Source: GCA-003244245 sp050699715 (GTDB taxonomy: Bacteria > Actinomycetota > Actinomycetes > Mycobacteriales > Pseudonocardiaceae). Taken from it: DNA of 64,000 nt. The notes under the pieces are model-generated. The model worked only from the letters and a program-made list of their open reading frames with translations, did no database searches and was not told the DNA's origin. Shown here piece after piece: positions 41,467-50,999 of the stretch. The position numbers were made by a program, and so were the translations under genes. Each line of letters begins with the position of its first letter. Within the stretch, counting starts at the first letter, position 1. The stretch spans positions 7,376 to 71,375 of the forward strand of contig JBOHFR010000020.1 in assembly GCA_050699715.1 (NCBI GenBank), given 5' to 3'.

Positions 41467-42960
41467 TCAGACGCCACCGGTGTGGCCATCTGGGCGGCTA
41501 AGGTTAGCCGCTGCCAGCGGTGCTGCGACGTCCTCCAGGGACCGACCTTCGGCCGCCACCCCGAAGACCACCGCGACCAGACCACCGGCGATCATCACGA
41601 GCGCGCCGAGCAGGTAGCCGAGGAACAGCTTGAACGGTTGCGTGCCGTCACCGATGAGGGCGCCGTAGATGGCTGGACCGAGCGCACCGAAGCACTGCGC
41701 GATGGCGAAGAACACCGCGATCGCCTTTGCCCGCACCTCGAGCGGAAAGATCTCGCTGACTGTCAGGTACGCGGCGCTGGCACCGGCCGAGGCGAAGAAG
41801 AAGATCACGCACCAGGAGATCGTCTGGGTGGTCGCGGTGAGCAGCCCAGCGTTGAACAGGAAGGCGCTGACGCCGAGCAGGACACCGGAGATAATGTATG
41901 TGCCGGCAATCATGGCCTTGCGCCCGATCGTGTCGAAGAAACGCCCGATGGCCAGCGGGCCGATCAGGTTGCCGACGGCGAAAGGGATGATAAATAGCGG
42001 TGCGGACGTCGGCGCCACGCCATAGAACTTGCTCAGCGCCAGGGTATAAGTGAAGAAGATAGCGTTGTACAGGAATGACTGGCTGATCATGAGTGACGCG
42101 CCGAGCACCGCCCGGCTCGGGTACTCGCGGAACAACACCCGGGTCAATGCGAGATAACCAATCTGATCGGCCGGTCGCAGGTCGATCGCCCTGCTCTCAT
42201 CGACCGGAGGCAGCGTCTTCCCAGACTTCTCCACCTCGTGCTCGATGGCGGAGATGGACTCCTCAGCGGCCTGCTCGCGACCGTTCATGAGCTGCCATCG
42301 AGGGCTCTCCGGCAGGTTGCGGCGAACCACCAGGATCACCAGACCCAGCACTGGGCCGATGAGAAAGCCGATCCGCCAGCCGATGCTGGGACTCAGCACG
42401 TGCAGCAGGATGAATGTGCCCAGCGTGCCGAGGAGCGCGCCCGCCCAATACGTGCCATTGACCGCGATGTCGACCCGCCCACGGTATCGGGCCGGAATCA
42501 GCTCATCGATCGCGGAGTTGATCGCGGCGTACTCACCGCCGATGCCCATGCCGGCGATAAAGCGGGTGAGGTACAGAAAGACGATCCAGCCCGCGGCGTT
42601 GCCCAACGTCAGCGCGGTGAGGCCGCTGCCGACCAGGTAGACACCCAGCGTGATCATGAACAGGTTGCGACGGCCCCACTTGTCCGACATCCGGCCGAAC
42701 ACCAGCGCGCCGAGGACTTCGCCGGCCAGGTACACCGTCGCGATGAGCCCGACCGCGGTGGAGGACAGGTTGAGCGTCTCGGGCTTGTTCAGCACATCCG
42801 CGACAGCGCTGGCGACCGTGATCTCCAGGCCGTCGAGGATCCACGCCACCCCGAGGGCGATCACCATCCGGGTATGAAACGGCGACCAGGGCAACCGGTC
42901 GATCCTCGCGGGGATCAGGCTGCGTACCGCGCCAGGCGTCAGGTGACTTGCGGTGGTCAT
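41467..42960 (-). CDS. MFS transporter (sugar/aromatic acid type)
   Basis: A 497-residue inner-membrane carrier with 12 predicted helices. It has the MFS motif A, GRMSDKWGRRNLFMITLGVY, and its second-half copy, RFFDTIGRKAMIAGTYIISG, plus ESPRWQLMNGREQAAEESI and SEIFPLEVRAKAIA typical of the sugar-porter and aromatic-acid/proton branches. ATG 42960 is chosen because GGGAGG lies 8 bases before. It diverges from the MarR regulator gene at 43152, which probably controls it. Substrate not determinable. Confidence 0.88.
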   Translation of the reverse strand: MTTASHLTPGAVRSLIPARIDRLPWSPFHTRMVIALGVAWILDGLEITVASAVADVLNKPETLNLSSTAVGLIATVYLAGEVLGALVFGRMSDKWGRRNLFMITLGVYLVGSGLTALTLGNAAGWIVFLYLTRFIAGMGIGGEYAAINSAIDELIPARYRGRVDIAVNGTYWAGALLGTLGTFILLHVLSPSIGWRIGFLIGPVLGLVILVVRRNLPESPRWQLMNGREQAAEESISAIEHEVEKSGKTLPPVDESRAIDLRPADQIGYLALTRVLFREYPSRAVLGASLMISQSFLYNAIFFTYTLALSKFYGVAPTSAPLFIIPFAVGNLIGPLAIGRFFDTIGRKAMIAGTYIISGVLLGVSAFLFNAGLLTATTQTISWCVIFFFASAGASAAYLTVSEIFPLEVRAKAIAVFFAIAQCFGALGPAIYGALIGDGTQPFKLFLGYLLGALVMIAGGLVAVVFGVAAEGRSLEDVAAPLAAANLSRPDGHTGGV

Positions 42961-43123
42961 CAGTGCCTCCCAGTCGTGTGCGGTTACGCCGGGCATACCC
43001 GGATGGATCATTCATATAACGTCTAGTCAGCCATATGGCGCGCGAGGGGCCCACCCGCCACCTACCGGTGAACATCCTTGCCGGTGCCGAGCGGGCCGGG
43101 AATGCTGGAGCCAGACAGTTACT

Positions 43124-43138
43124 TGTATGCGACATACA
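43124..43138. promoter_or_regulatory. MarR operator-like palindrome
   Basis: TGTATG-CGA-CATACA, a perfect 6-bp inverted repeat with a 3-bp spacer, lies 13 bases before the marR start in the divergent MFS-marR promoter region. MarR repressors bind such short palindromes and commonly repress both directions. Confidence 0.5.
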
Positions 43139-43151
43139 GTGAGGGGGCCCG

Positions 43152-43631
43152 ATGCCTGCTTCCCCGCCGGTGGCCGATGATCTCAGAGCCGTGAGCCGGA
43201 TCGACACCGGGCTGGCCCGGCTGATCCGGCTCATCGAGCGCGCCGCGCTCGCCCGAGGGGAAGACCTCGACCGGCCGTCGTTCATGCTGCTCCACACGCT
43301 GGTCTGCGCCGGGCCGTCGCGGGTCACCACGCTCGCCGCTGCGGTGCACTCCGACCCGTCCACCGTCAGCAGGCAAGCCGCCCATCTTGTCGGTATGGGG
43401 CTGGTGGAGCGGCGCGCTGATCCCGGTGACGGGCGCGCGTCGCTGCTGGCCATCACCGACGCCGGGACAGCCCTGCTGGAGCACGCCCGGCAGCGCCGCG
43501 ACGACCGGACCGCGGCGATCATCGGATCGTGGCAGCCCGCCGAACGCGAGCAGTTCGCCGACCTGATCGACCGCTTCACGGCCGGTTACGAGGCGAACTG
43601 GTGTTCCGGCCGGCCGGACCCCGCACACTAA
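43152..43631 (+). CDS. MarR family transcriptional regulator
   Basis: A 159-residue winged-helix dimer. It has an N-terminal dimerisation helix, the HTH around SRVTTLAAAVHSDPSTVSRQ, the wing motif VERRADPGDGRASLLAITDA, and a C-terminal helix REQFADLIDRFTAGYEANW. It is divergent from the MFS transporter gene with a palindrome between them. The last few residues merge into a NUDIX relic, so the natural end may have been altered. Confidence 0.88.
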   Translation: MPASPPVADDLRAVSRIDTGLARLIRLIERAALARGEDLDRPSFMLLHTLVCAGPSRVTTLAAAVHSDPSTVSRQAAHLVGMGLVERRADPGDGRASLLAITDAGTALLEHARQRRDDRTAAIIGSWQPAEREQFADLIDRFTAGYEANWCSGRPDPAH

Positions 43632-43918
43632 ATGGCGTACGCCGTGAGGTCTTCGAGGAAACCGGTATCAAGGTACGGGTGGAACGCCTCAGTGGCGTCT
43701 ATAAGAACATGTCCCGAGGGATTGTCGCTCTCGTGTTCCGCTGCTCACCGGTAAGCGGCTGCCTCAGCACGACCGATGAGACTGTTTCGGTGCGCTGGCT
43801 CAGCATCGACCAGATCCGGCAGCGCATGGATCCTGCTTACATTGTGCGGGTAACCGATGCCTTCACCGAAGGAGCACCAGCCCGCGTTCACGACGGCATC
43901 GATCTGGTGCACGTCTAG
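43627..43918 (+). pseudogene. NUDIX hydrolase fragment lacking the N-terminus
   Basis: In another frame overlapping the marR end, the sequence enters in the middle of a Nudix box (NGVRREVFEETGIKVRVERL). It continues GVYKNMSRGIVALVFRCSPV to DPAYIVRVTDAFTEGAP and ends at a stop at 43918. The first ~45 residues, including the glycine-rich half of the Nudix box, are missing. It is a truncated relic fused behind marR. Confidence 0.7.
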
Positions 43919-43974
43919 GCTAGGGTGCGAGCCCCTCAGTGGGAGAGCGATTGTCGCTGGCAAGAATACTCCAG

Positions 43975-44913
43975 TCAATAGTACCAGGGGAACGATGACC
44001 AGTCGGGGGCGCGTTTCTCTAGGAAGGAGTCGCGGCCCTCGATGGCCTCGTCGGTCAGGTAGGCCAGTCGGGTCGACTCGCCGGCGAAGAGCTGCTGGCC
44101 GACCAGCCCGTCGTCGATCATGTTGAACGCGTACTTGAGCATCCGCTGCGCGGTGGGCGACTTGGCGTTGATCGCGCCGGCCCACTCCAGCGCGGTCGCT
44201 TCCAGTGACGCGTGTGGCACCACCGCGTTGACCATGCCCATCCGGTGCGCGTCGGCCGCGCTGTACTCCCGCCCCAAGAAGAAGATCTCCCGGGCGAACT
44301 TCTGCCCCACCTGCCGGGCCAGGTAGGCCGAGCCGAACCCGCCGTCAAAGGAGCCCACGTCGGCGTCGGTCTGCTTGAATCGGGCGTGCTCGGCCGAGGC
44401 CAGGGTCAGGTCGCAGACCACGTGCAGGGAATGCCCGCCACCGGCCGCCCAACCCGGCACCACCGCGATCACCACCTTGGGCATGAACCTGATCAGCCGC
44501 TGGCACTCCAGGATGTGTAGCCGCCCGGTGCGCGCTGGGTCCACGGTGTCCGCCGTCTCGCCAGCTCTGCCCGTGGCCGCCTCCGGCAGCGTGTACTGGT
44601 AGCCCGAGCGGCCTCGGATCCGCTGGTCTCCGCCCGAGCAGAAGGCCCAGCCGCCATCCCGCGGCGAGGGCCCGTTGCCGGTGAGCAGCACGCACCCCAC
44701 GTCCGGGGTCATCCGGGCGTGATCCAGCGCCTGGTACAGCTCGTCCACCGTGGACGGGCGGAACGCGTTGCGGACCTCCGGCCGGTCAAAGGCGATCCGG
44801 ACCGTGCCGTGCGCCACCGCCCGGTGATAGGTGATGTCAGCGAAATCAAAGCCCTCAACACGGTGCCACGCGGCGGGATCAAACAGCTCGGAGACGTTCA
44901 CGGCGGCGAGCAT
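43975..44913 (-). CDS. menB: 1,4-dihydroxy-2-naphthoyl-CoA synthase
   Basis: Ring-closing enzyme of menaquinone synthesis (o-succinylbenzoyl-CoA to DHNA-CoA), a crotonase-fold cytoplasmic hexamer. The 312-residue protein has VRIAFDRPEVRNAFRP, the SGGDQRIRGRSGYQY loop typical of MenB, oxyanion-hole residues in VVPGWAAGGGHSLHV, and the conserved C-terminus EKRAPDWSSFPWYY. ATG 44913 gives the family start. Only 25 bases separate it from menD on the other strand. Long frames continuing upstream are antisense to menD. Confidence 0.95.
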   Translation of the reverse strand: MLAAVNVSELFDPAAWHRVEGFDFADITYHRAVAHGTVRIAFDRPEVRNAFRPSTVDELYQALDHARMTPDVGCVLLTGNGPSPRDGGWAFCSGGDQRIRGRSGYQYTLPEAATGRAGETADTVDPARTGRLHILECQRLIRFMPKVVIAVVPGWAAGGGHSLHVVCDLTLASAEHARFKQTDADVGSFDGGFGSAYLARQVGQKFAREIFFLGREYSAADAHRMGMVNAVVPHASLEATALEWAGAINAKSPTAQRMLKYAFNMIDDGLVGQQLFAGESTRLAYLTDEAIEGRDSFLEKRAPDWSSFPWYY

Positions 44914-44938
44914 ACGAACTCCGGCATGCTGGGCACCC

Positions 44939-46621
44939 GTGAACCCGTCCACCGCACTGGCCACCGTCCTGGTCGATGAGCTGGTGCGCTGCGGGGTGCG
45001 CCATGCTGTGCTCTGCCCGGGCTCACGCAACGCGCCGCTGTCCTTCGCTGTGCACGCGGCTGAGCGGACCGGCCGGCTGAGCCTGCACGTCCGGATCGAC
45101 GAGCGCTCCGCAGCGTTCCTGGCGCTGGGCCTGGCGCTGCGTTCGGGCCTGCCGGTGCCGGTGGTGTGCACCTCAGGCACGGCGGCGGCGAATCTGCATC
45201 CGGCGGTGCTGGAGGCCCACCACGCCGGGATCCCGCTGCTGGCGGTCACCGCTGACCGCCCACTTGAGCTGGTCGGCACGGGGGCTAACCAGACGGTGCG
45301 CCAAGCTGGGCTCTTCGGCGTCGCGGTGCGCGCGGCGCCGTTCCTGGCGGCGCCCTCGGACTGCGGCCGGCAGGAGCATAGGGGGCAGCAGGCGCACTGG
45401 CGCTCCACTGTGGATCGCGCGGTCGCGGCCGCCCTCGGCGCGCTGGGCGGCGGGCCGGGGCCGGTGCATCTCAACGTGCCGTTTCCCGAGCCGCTGATGC
45501 CCGGTGATGTGCCCGGAGCACCGTCAGATTCGCCAGCGCTGCGTGGGCGTCCGGGTGACCTGCCCTGGACGGTGGTGCCCGCCGCGGCACCGGTGCGCGC
45601 TGAAGTGGAGCTGGACCTGGGCCGGCGCACCTTGGTGGTCGCCGGCCACGGCGCGCCAGCGGCCCCCCCGGGGCTGCCGCTGGTGGCCGAGCCCACCGCA
45701 CCCGACTGGCCGGACGGGCTGGCGGCCGGGCCATGGTTGCTCGGCTCGCCAGTGCTCGAGCGGTTGCGACCCGAACAGGTGCTGGTGCTGGGCCGCCCCA
45801 CGCTGCACCGGCCGGTACAGCAGTTGCTCGCTGACCCGACGGTGGCGGTCACCGTCCTCACCGAGTGCCCGGAGTGGACCGATGTGGCGGGCACCGCTGT
45901 CGCGGTGGGCACCGCGCTGCGCTGCACCGGCTCACCTGATCCGCAGTGGCTGCAACGCTGGCGGCGGGCCGATGCGCGGGCCGCCGCTGCGGTGCGGGCC
46001 ACCGTGCGGGGCCACCCCCGCGCCACCGGTCTTGAGGTGGCCCGCCAGCTCGTCGCCGCGCTGCCGGCTGGCGCGCTGCTGGTGCTCGGCTCGTCCAACC
46101 CGATCCGGGATGTGTCGCTGGCCGCCCAGCCGCGGCGGGGCCTGACCGTGCTGGCCAACCGGGGTGTCGCCGGTATCGATGGCGCGATCGCCACCGCGAC
46201 CGGGGCGGCGTTGGCGCACAACGGGCCGAGCTACGCCTTGGTCGGCGACCTGACGTTCCTGCACGACGCGAACGGGCTGCTGGCCGGCCCGGACGAGGCC
46301 CGCCCAGACCTGACCGTGGTGGTCGCCAACGACGACGGTGGCGGCATCTTCGGGCTCCTGGAGCAGGGCGCCCCGGAATATGCCGACGCTTTCGAACGGG
46401 TCTTCGGCACTCCGCACGGCACCGATCTGGCTGCCTTGTGCGCGGCGCATCACGTGCCGCACGTGCTGGCCCCGAACCTGGCCTCAGACTTAGCCCCGGT
46501 TCTGACCCCAGCTCGAGGGTTGCGTGTCGTGGAGGTGCGCACCGAGCGGACCGGGCTGCGGGCGCTGCACAATCGGATCCGGACCGCGGTGGCGACGGCT
46601 GTCGGTTCCGTCGACTGGTGA
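44939..46621 (+). CDS. menD: SEPHCHC synthase (2-succinyl-5-enolpyruvyl-6-hydroxy-3-cyclohexene-1-carboxylate synthase)
   Basis: ThDP-dependent enzyme joining isochorismate and 2-oxoglutarate in menaquinone synthesis. The 560-residue protein begins at GTG 44939 and has CPGSRNAPLSFAVHAAERTG, the active-site Glu region DERSAAFLALGLAL, TADRPLELVGTGANQT, and the ThDP-binding ALVGDLTFLHDANGLL with NDDGGGIFGLLEQGA. It overlaps the next small start at 46621 by one base. The menB gene is transcribed in the opposite direction from a 25-base spacer. Confidence 0.95.
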   Translation: MNPSTALATVLVDELVRCGVRHAVLCPGSRNAPLSFAVHAAERTGRLSLHVRIDERSAAFLALGLALRSGLPVPVVCTSGTAAANLHPAVLEAHHAGIPLLAVTADRPLELVGTGANQTVRQAGLFGVAVRAAPFLAAPSDCGRQEHRGQQAHWRSTVDRAVAAALGALGGGPGPVHLNVPFPEPLMPGDVPGAPSDSPALRGRPGDLPWTVVPAAAPVRAEVELDLGRRTLVVAGHGAPAAPPGLPLVAEPTAPDWPDGLAAGPWLLGSPVLERLRPEQVLVLGRPTLHRPVQQLLADPTVAVTVLTECPEWTDVAGTAVAVGTALRCTGSPDPQWLQRWRRADARAAAAVRATVRGHPRATGLEVARQLVAALPAGALLVLGSSNPIRDVSLAAQPRRGLTVLANRGVAGIDGAIATATGAALAHNGPSYALVGDLTFLHDANGLLAGPDEARPDLTVVVANDDGGGIFGLLEQGAPEYADAFERVFGTPHGTDLAALCAAHHVPHVLAPNLASDLAPVLTPARGLRVVEVRTERTGLRALHNRIRTAVATAVGSVDW

Positions 46622-46653
46622 TGAGGCCTAAGGTCGGTATCGGGGAGGTGACC

Positions 46654-48129
46654 ATGCGAAAGTGGGTCCTGATCGGGCCGGTGCTGGCGCTGGTGCTGGT
46701 GCTGGTGGCGCTGGTCATCCCGTGGCGGACCGCACCATCGGCCCCCGTACCAACAATCTTGCGACCGCCTTCCCCAGCCGTGGCGCCGCCGGTTGTCGGC
46801 GCCGACAGCTTCGGGGACCCGTACTTTCCGCGGGCAGGTGACGGTGGCTACGACGTCACTGGCTACGACATCCAGGTTCGCTACGACCCGCCCACCGACC
46901 GGCTCGAGGGGAACACCACCATCACCGCCCAGGCCACCGAGAGCCTGTCCCGTTTCGATCTTGATCTGAGGTTGCCGGCCTCGGCGGTCGCGGTGGACGG
47001 CCGGCCGGCCGGGATCCATCAGGACGATGGCAAGCTGGAGGTCACCCCGGCTGTGCCAGTGCGGGCCGGAGCGCCGATGACGGTGCGGGTGGACTACGCC
47101 GGGGTGCCCTCAGGCGTCCCAGACGGGCCCGGTGTGCCCACGCCGTGGGTGCGTACGCCCGACGGCGCGGTCGCGGTGAACGAGCCGGAGATCGCCGCCT
47201 GGTGGTACCCGTGCAACGACCACCCCTCGGACAAAGCGACCTTCACGATCACCGCGATCGTGCCCGCCGGCCTGCAGGTGATCTCCAACGGGGCGCTGCT
47301 CGGTGGCCCCGAGCCGGCCGGGCCGGGCTTGGAGCAGTGGCGCTGGCAGGAGACCGAGCCGATGGCCACCTACCTGGCGTTCGTCGCGATCGGCCACTAC
47401 GACATCGTCCGCCGGGACACCCGCTTCGGCCTGTACCTGGCGGCCTACGATCGGGGACTCGACCCGCAGGTCGCGGACGCCGCTCGGGCCTCGGTGGAGC
47501 GGACACCGGAAATCATCGAGTTCCTCTCCGGGATCTTCGGCCCCTACCCGTTCCGCCAGCTCGGCGGGGTGGTGCCGGACGCCCCCACCCTGAACTTCGC
47601 GCTGGAGGACCAGACCCGCCCGGTATACGGGCCGACGTTCTTCGCCTCCGGCCAGGACATCACGGTGGTGGTGCACGAGCTGGCCCACCAGTGGTTCGGG
47701 GACAGCGTCTCGGTGCACTACTGGCGCGATATCTGGCTCAACGAGGGCTTCGCCACCTACGCCGAATGGTTGTACACCGAACGCACCGGCGGTCTCAGCG
47801 CAGCGCAGGCCGCGGCGCAGGACTACGCCCGCTATCCCGCCGACGACGACTTCTGGCGGATCCCGCCCGGGGCTCCCGGCGGTGCGGCGCAGACGTTCAA
47901 CAACGCGGTCTACCAGCGCGGCGCCATGGCGCTGCAGGCGTTTCGGGTGGCGTTAGGGGACGACAACTTCTTCGCCACGCTGCGCGCCTGGGCCACCGAG
48001 CGGGCTGGTCGCAACGGTTCGGTGCAGGACTTCCTGGCCCTGGTCAAGCATGTCTCCGGCAAGAACGTTGATGACGTAGCCCAGACCTGGCTGTTCACCC
48101 CCGCTCGCCCGCCCGCACCCCCCGCCTGA
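46654..48129 (+). CDS. Secreted M1 family zinc metallopeptidase
   Basis: A 491-residue aminopeptidase-like protein anchored or secreted by an N-terminal hydrophobic segment (WVLIGPVLALVLVLVALVI). The zinc site is HELAHQW at about residue 341 with the third ligand Glu in NEGFATYAEW (HExxH-x18-E). The GAMEN exopeptidase motif is replaced by a different sequence around NFALEDQTR, so specificity may differ. ATG 46654 with GGGGAGG upstream is preferred to ATG 46621. It lies between menD and menF but has no known link to menaquinone. Confidence 0.88.
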   Translation: MRKWVLIGPVLALVLVLVALVIPWRTAPSAPVPTILRPPSPAVAPPVVGADSFGDPYFPRAGDGGYDVTGYDIQVRYDPPTDRLEGNTTITAQATESLSRFDLDLRLPASAVAVDGRPAGIHQDDGKLEVTPAVPVRAGAPMTVRVDYAGVPSGVPDGPGVPTPWVRTPDGAVAVNEPEIAAWWYPCNDHPSDKATFTITAIVPAGLQVISNGALLGGPEPAGPGLEQWRWQETEPMATYLAFVAIGHYDIVRRDTRFGLYLAAYDRGLDPQVADAARASVERTPEIIEFLSGIFGPYPFRQLGGVVPDAPTLNFALEDQTRPVYGPTFFASGQDITVVVHELAHQWFGDSVSVHYWRDIWLNEGFATYAEWLYTERTGGLSAAQAAAQDYARYPADDDFWRIPPGAPGGAAQTFNNAVYQRGAMALQAFRVALGDDNFFATLRAWATERAGRNGSVQDFLALVKHVSGKNVDDVAQTWLFTPARPPAPPA

Positions 48130-48130
48130 C

Positions 48131-49366
48131 TCACGACCCCTCCAGGGCGTCGCGGATCGGGACCAGCTTGGCGGCGGCCTCCGCGACCTCGGAGTCGGGG
48201 TCGGAGCCGGCAACGATTCCGCAGCCGGCGAACAACCGGGCGAACCGGCCAACGACCTGGGCGCAGCGCAACGCGATGCCCAGCTCGCCGTCCCCGGCGG
48301 CGTCGACCCAGCCGACCGGGCCGGCGTAGCGGCCGCGGTCCATCGCCTCCAGCTCACTGATCGCGCTGACCGCGTCCGGGGTGGGGGTGCCGCCCACGGC
48401 GGCGGTCGGATGCACGGCGTCGGCCAGGGTGAGCAACGGGGGGCCCGCCGGATGCAGCACCCCCCGCACCTCGGTGGCCAGGTGCGCCACGTTGCGCAAT
48501 TGCAGCACGCTGGGCGCGGTGGGGACCACCAGGTCGGTGCAGAACGGCCGCAGCGCCTGGGCCAGCGAGTCCACCGCGTAGCGGTGCTCGTCGCGGTCCT
48601 TCGCCGAGTCAAGCAGCTCGGCGGCCAGCGTCTCGGCGTTGGCGCCGTCGTGCGGCCAGGTGGTTCCGGCCAGTACCTGCGAGAGCACCTCGGTGCCACG
48701 CCGGCGCAGCAGCAACTCCGGGGTCGCGCCCACCAGCTGGTCCACCGCGAACGTCCAGCAGGACGGGTACCGGGCGGCCAGCCCGTGCAGCAGGAATCGG
48801 GGATCCAGCGGCTCGTCGGCGACCGCGAGCAGGTCGTGCGCGAGGACCACCTTCGCCGGTGCCGCTCCGTCGCGCATCCGCGACACCGCGCGGGCCACCG
48901 CGTCACGCCACGCGGTCACCGGCAGCTCACCGTCGCAGTAACGCAGCCCGCGGGGGCGGCTCACCGGCACGACCGGCCTCGTCGCGACACCGGTCTCGAA
49001 CTCGGTGACCCAGGTCCGGTCGCCTCGTCGGCCCACCACCACCCGCGGCACCATCAGCACCGAGCTGCCCGGGGAGTCGTCGAAGGCGAGGCTGGCGAAG
49101 GCAACCGGGCCGCTGCCGGGCAGCCCGACCTCATCCCGGGTGTCCAGCTGCTCGCAGAAAGACTGCCACCAGTCCTGCGCGCGGGCAAAGCGGTGCGGCC
49201 CCTCGGTACACACCCGGGCCACCTCGCCCCAGGCCACCAGCCCCTCACCGGCCCGGACCCAGGAGAGCACGCCGCGCGGAGAGGGCAACATGTCGAGCAG
49301 GTCGGTACTACTCTGCACCAGACGCGAGCGCACGACCAGCCGGTCGGTCAGCGGGGCGATGGTCAC
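48131..49366 (-). CDS. menF: Isochorismate synthase
   Basis: Converts chorismate to isochorismate, the entry to menaquinone (or siderophore) synthesis. The 411-residue protein has the chorismate-binding fold motifs KVVLAHDLLAVADEPLDP, FAVDQLVGATPELLLRRRG, AGTTWPHDGANAE, DEHRYAVDSLAQAL, HPTAAVGGTPT and the C-terminal GCGIVAGSDPDSEVAE with metal-binding Glu residues. With menB, menD and menG nearby the menaquinone role is most likely. It converges with the M1 gene, 1 base apart. Confidence 0.9.
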   Translation of the reverse strand: MTIAPLTDRLVVRSRLVQSSTDLLDMLPSPRGVLSWVRAGEGLVAWGEVARVCTEGPHRFARAQDWWQSFCEQLDTRDEVGLPGSGPVAFASLAFDDSPGSSVLMVPRVVVGRRGDRTWVTEFETGVATRPVVPVSRPRGLRYCDGELPVTAWRDAVARAVSRMRDGAAPAKVVLAHDLLAVADEPLDPRFLLHGLAARYPSCWTFAVDQLVGATPELLLRRRGTEVLSQVLAGTTWPHDGANAETLAAELLDSAKDRDEHRYAVDSLAQALRPFCTDLVVPTAPSVLQLRNVAHLATEVRGVLHPAGPPLLTLADAVHPTAAVGGTPTPDAVSAISELEAMDRGRYAGPVGWVDAAGDGELGIALRCAQVVGRFARLFAGCGIVAGSDPDSEVAEAAAKLVPIRDALEGS

Positions 49367-49475
49367 GGCGTCAGCGTATTAGGGCCGGCCGCTGAGGGCC
49401 CGCCGCGGTATTACGGGCCGGCCGGGCGCCGCGCGCGTCGATCCGCCGCCGCGCCTGCCCGCTACGCTGCGCTGG

Positions 49476-49940
49476 ATGACCGCTCTGGTGACCTCCTCCG
49501 CGCCCGGCGCGCCACGACAGGTTCTCGGCCGGTGGCGCTGGCCGGCGTGGTGGGTGTTGCCTGCGGCGGCGGGCCTGCTGACCGGGCTCATCACGTTGGC
49601 GCTGGCTGGGGCGGCGGTGGATGACGCCGAGATCGCCGCCCGCACCGGCCACGCCACCGCCCAGGTGCTCGCGGTGACCTCGATGCGGACACTGGTGCAA
49701 TTCGCCGGGCCCGACGGCACGGTGTACCGCCCGGATGCGGGGCTGGCCTATCCTTCGGGGTCGCAGGTGCGGCAGTTAGTGCGGGTGGAGTATGACACCA
49801 CCGATCCCGATCAGGTACGGATCGCCGGGCGGAGCTGGGCGCAAGGGGTGGCGCCAGCGTCCATCACGCTGATGGCGCTGTGGGTGCTGGTGGCCCCGGC
49901 TACCTGGTGGTTGCGCCGCTGCCAGGGCCACCCTGGGTAG
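49476..49940 (+). CDS. DUF3592-like membrane protein
   Basis: A 154-residue protein with helices near the N-terminus (WWVLPAAAGLLTGLITLALA) and C-terminus (ASITLMALWVLVAPATWWL). The extracytoplasmic domain between them contains ATAQVLAVTSMRTLVQFAGP and VRVEYDTTDPDQVRIAG, the DUF3592 pattern. A protein of this type lies between menD and mgtA in mycobacteria as well. Function unknown. Confidence 0.7.
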   Translation: MTALVTSSAPGAPRQVLGRWRWPAWWVLPAAAGLLTGLITLALAGAAVDDAEIAARTGHATAQVLAVTSMRTLVQFAGPDGTVYRPDAGLAYPSGSQVRQLVRVEYDTTDPDQVRIAGRSWAQGVAPASITLMALWVLVAPATWWLRRCQGHPG

Positions 49941-50028
49941 GGCTGCGCGCGAGGAGTTCGCCAGGAGTTCTGCGGTGTGACATGGCTACGTCGCCTGCCA
50001 GGAGACCACGCCCGTCACGGTCAGCGGC

Positions 50029-50999
50029 ATGCGCGTCGCGATCGTGACCGAGACTTTCCTGCCGGTCATTAACGGCGTCAGCAACTCGGTGCTGCAGGTG
50101 GTGGAGCACCTCCTCCGCTGCGGGCACCAGGTGCTCGTCATCGCCCCGGGCGCGGGCCCGGACAGCTACCAGGGCGCTCCCGTGGTGCGGGTTCCGGCCC
50201 TGGACCTGCCCGTCGTTGACTCAGTGCCGGTCGGTGTTCCCACCCGCAAGGTCGTGACCGCGTTGCGCGACTTTAGCCCCGACCTCGTCCACCTGGCCGC
50301 CCCCGTGATTGTCGGGGCGCGCGGGTTGTGGGCCGCCCGCAGGCTCGGGGTGCCCACAGTGGCCGTGTACCAGACCGACATTGCCGGGTTCGCCGCCTCC
50401 TACGGGCTGGGTTTCGCCGCACGCACCGCGTGGCGCTGGACCCGGCGAATGCACAGCGGCGCCGACCGCACGCTCGCCCCGTCCACCGCTGCGGCAGCCG
50501 CCCTGATTGCGCACGGCGTGCCACGGGTGCACCGCTGGGGGCGCGGCGTGGACACCGCGCATTGCCGCCCATCCCGCCGGGATGAGCGGCTGCGCGCGCG
50601 GCTGGCCCCGCACGGCGAGGTGATCGTCGGCTTCGTCGGCCGGCTGGCGCCGGAGAAGAAGGTCTTGCGGCTCTCAGCGCTGCGGGGCATCCCCGGTGTT
50701 CGGCTGGTCGTGGTGGGGGACGGACCGGACCGCCGCCAGCTGGCCAAGCGGCTGCCCGAGGCCGCCTTCCTGGGGTTCAAGACACCGGCCAGCCCGACGC
50801 TGAGCAGACCTTCGGGGACGCGCTGCGCGGCGCGGTCCTGGCGTTGGCCCACGATCCAGAGCTACGCACCCGGTACGGCAGCGCCGCCCGCCGTTCTGTG
50901 CTGCGGCGCACCTGGCCGGTGGTCTGCGACGAGCTGCTTGGGCACTACGCCCAGGTCACCGGGTTGCGCACGGACATCCTGGCTCCCCGGGTGGCGTGA
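50029..50999 (+). pseudogene. MgtA-like alpha-mannosyltransferase, frameshifted with deletion
   Basis: The N-terminal ~250 residues read as a GT4 mannosyltransferase (MRVAIVTETFLPVINGVSNS, GFVGRLAPEKKV, VVVGDGPDRRQL). At about 50780 the frame shifts. The C-terminal end continues in another frame as TFGDALRGAVLALAHDPELR, then TWPVVCDELLGHYAQV, ending at 50999. About 60 residues holding the donor-binding E-x7-E motif are missing. The intact homologue makes mannosyl glycolipids and sits at this place in mycobacteria. This copy should be inactive unless the assembly is wrong. Confidence 0.75.

Noticed and set aside
43975..46221. A 748-codon minus-strand frame spanning menB and the menD region
   Set aside because: Only the last 312 codons match MenB. 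The rest is antisense to menD and has the Ser/Arg/Thr-rich composition of a shadow frame.
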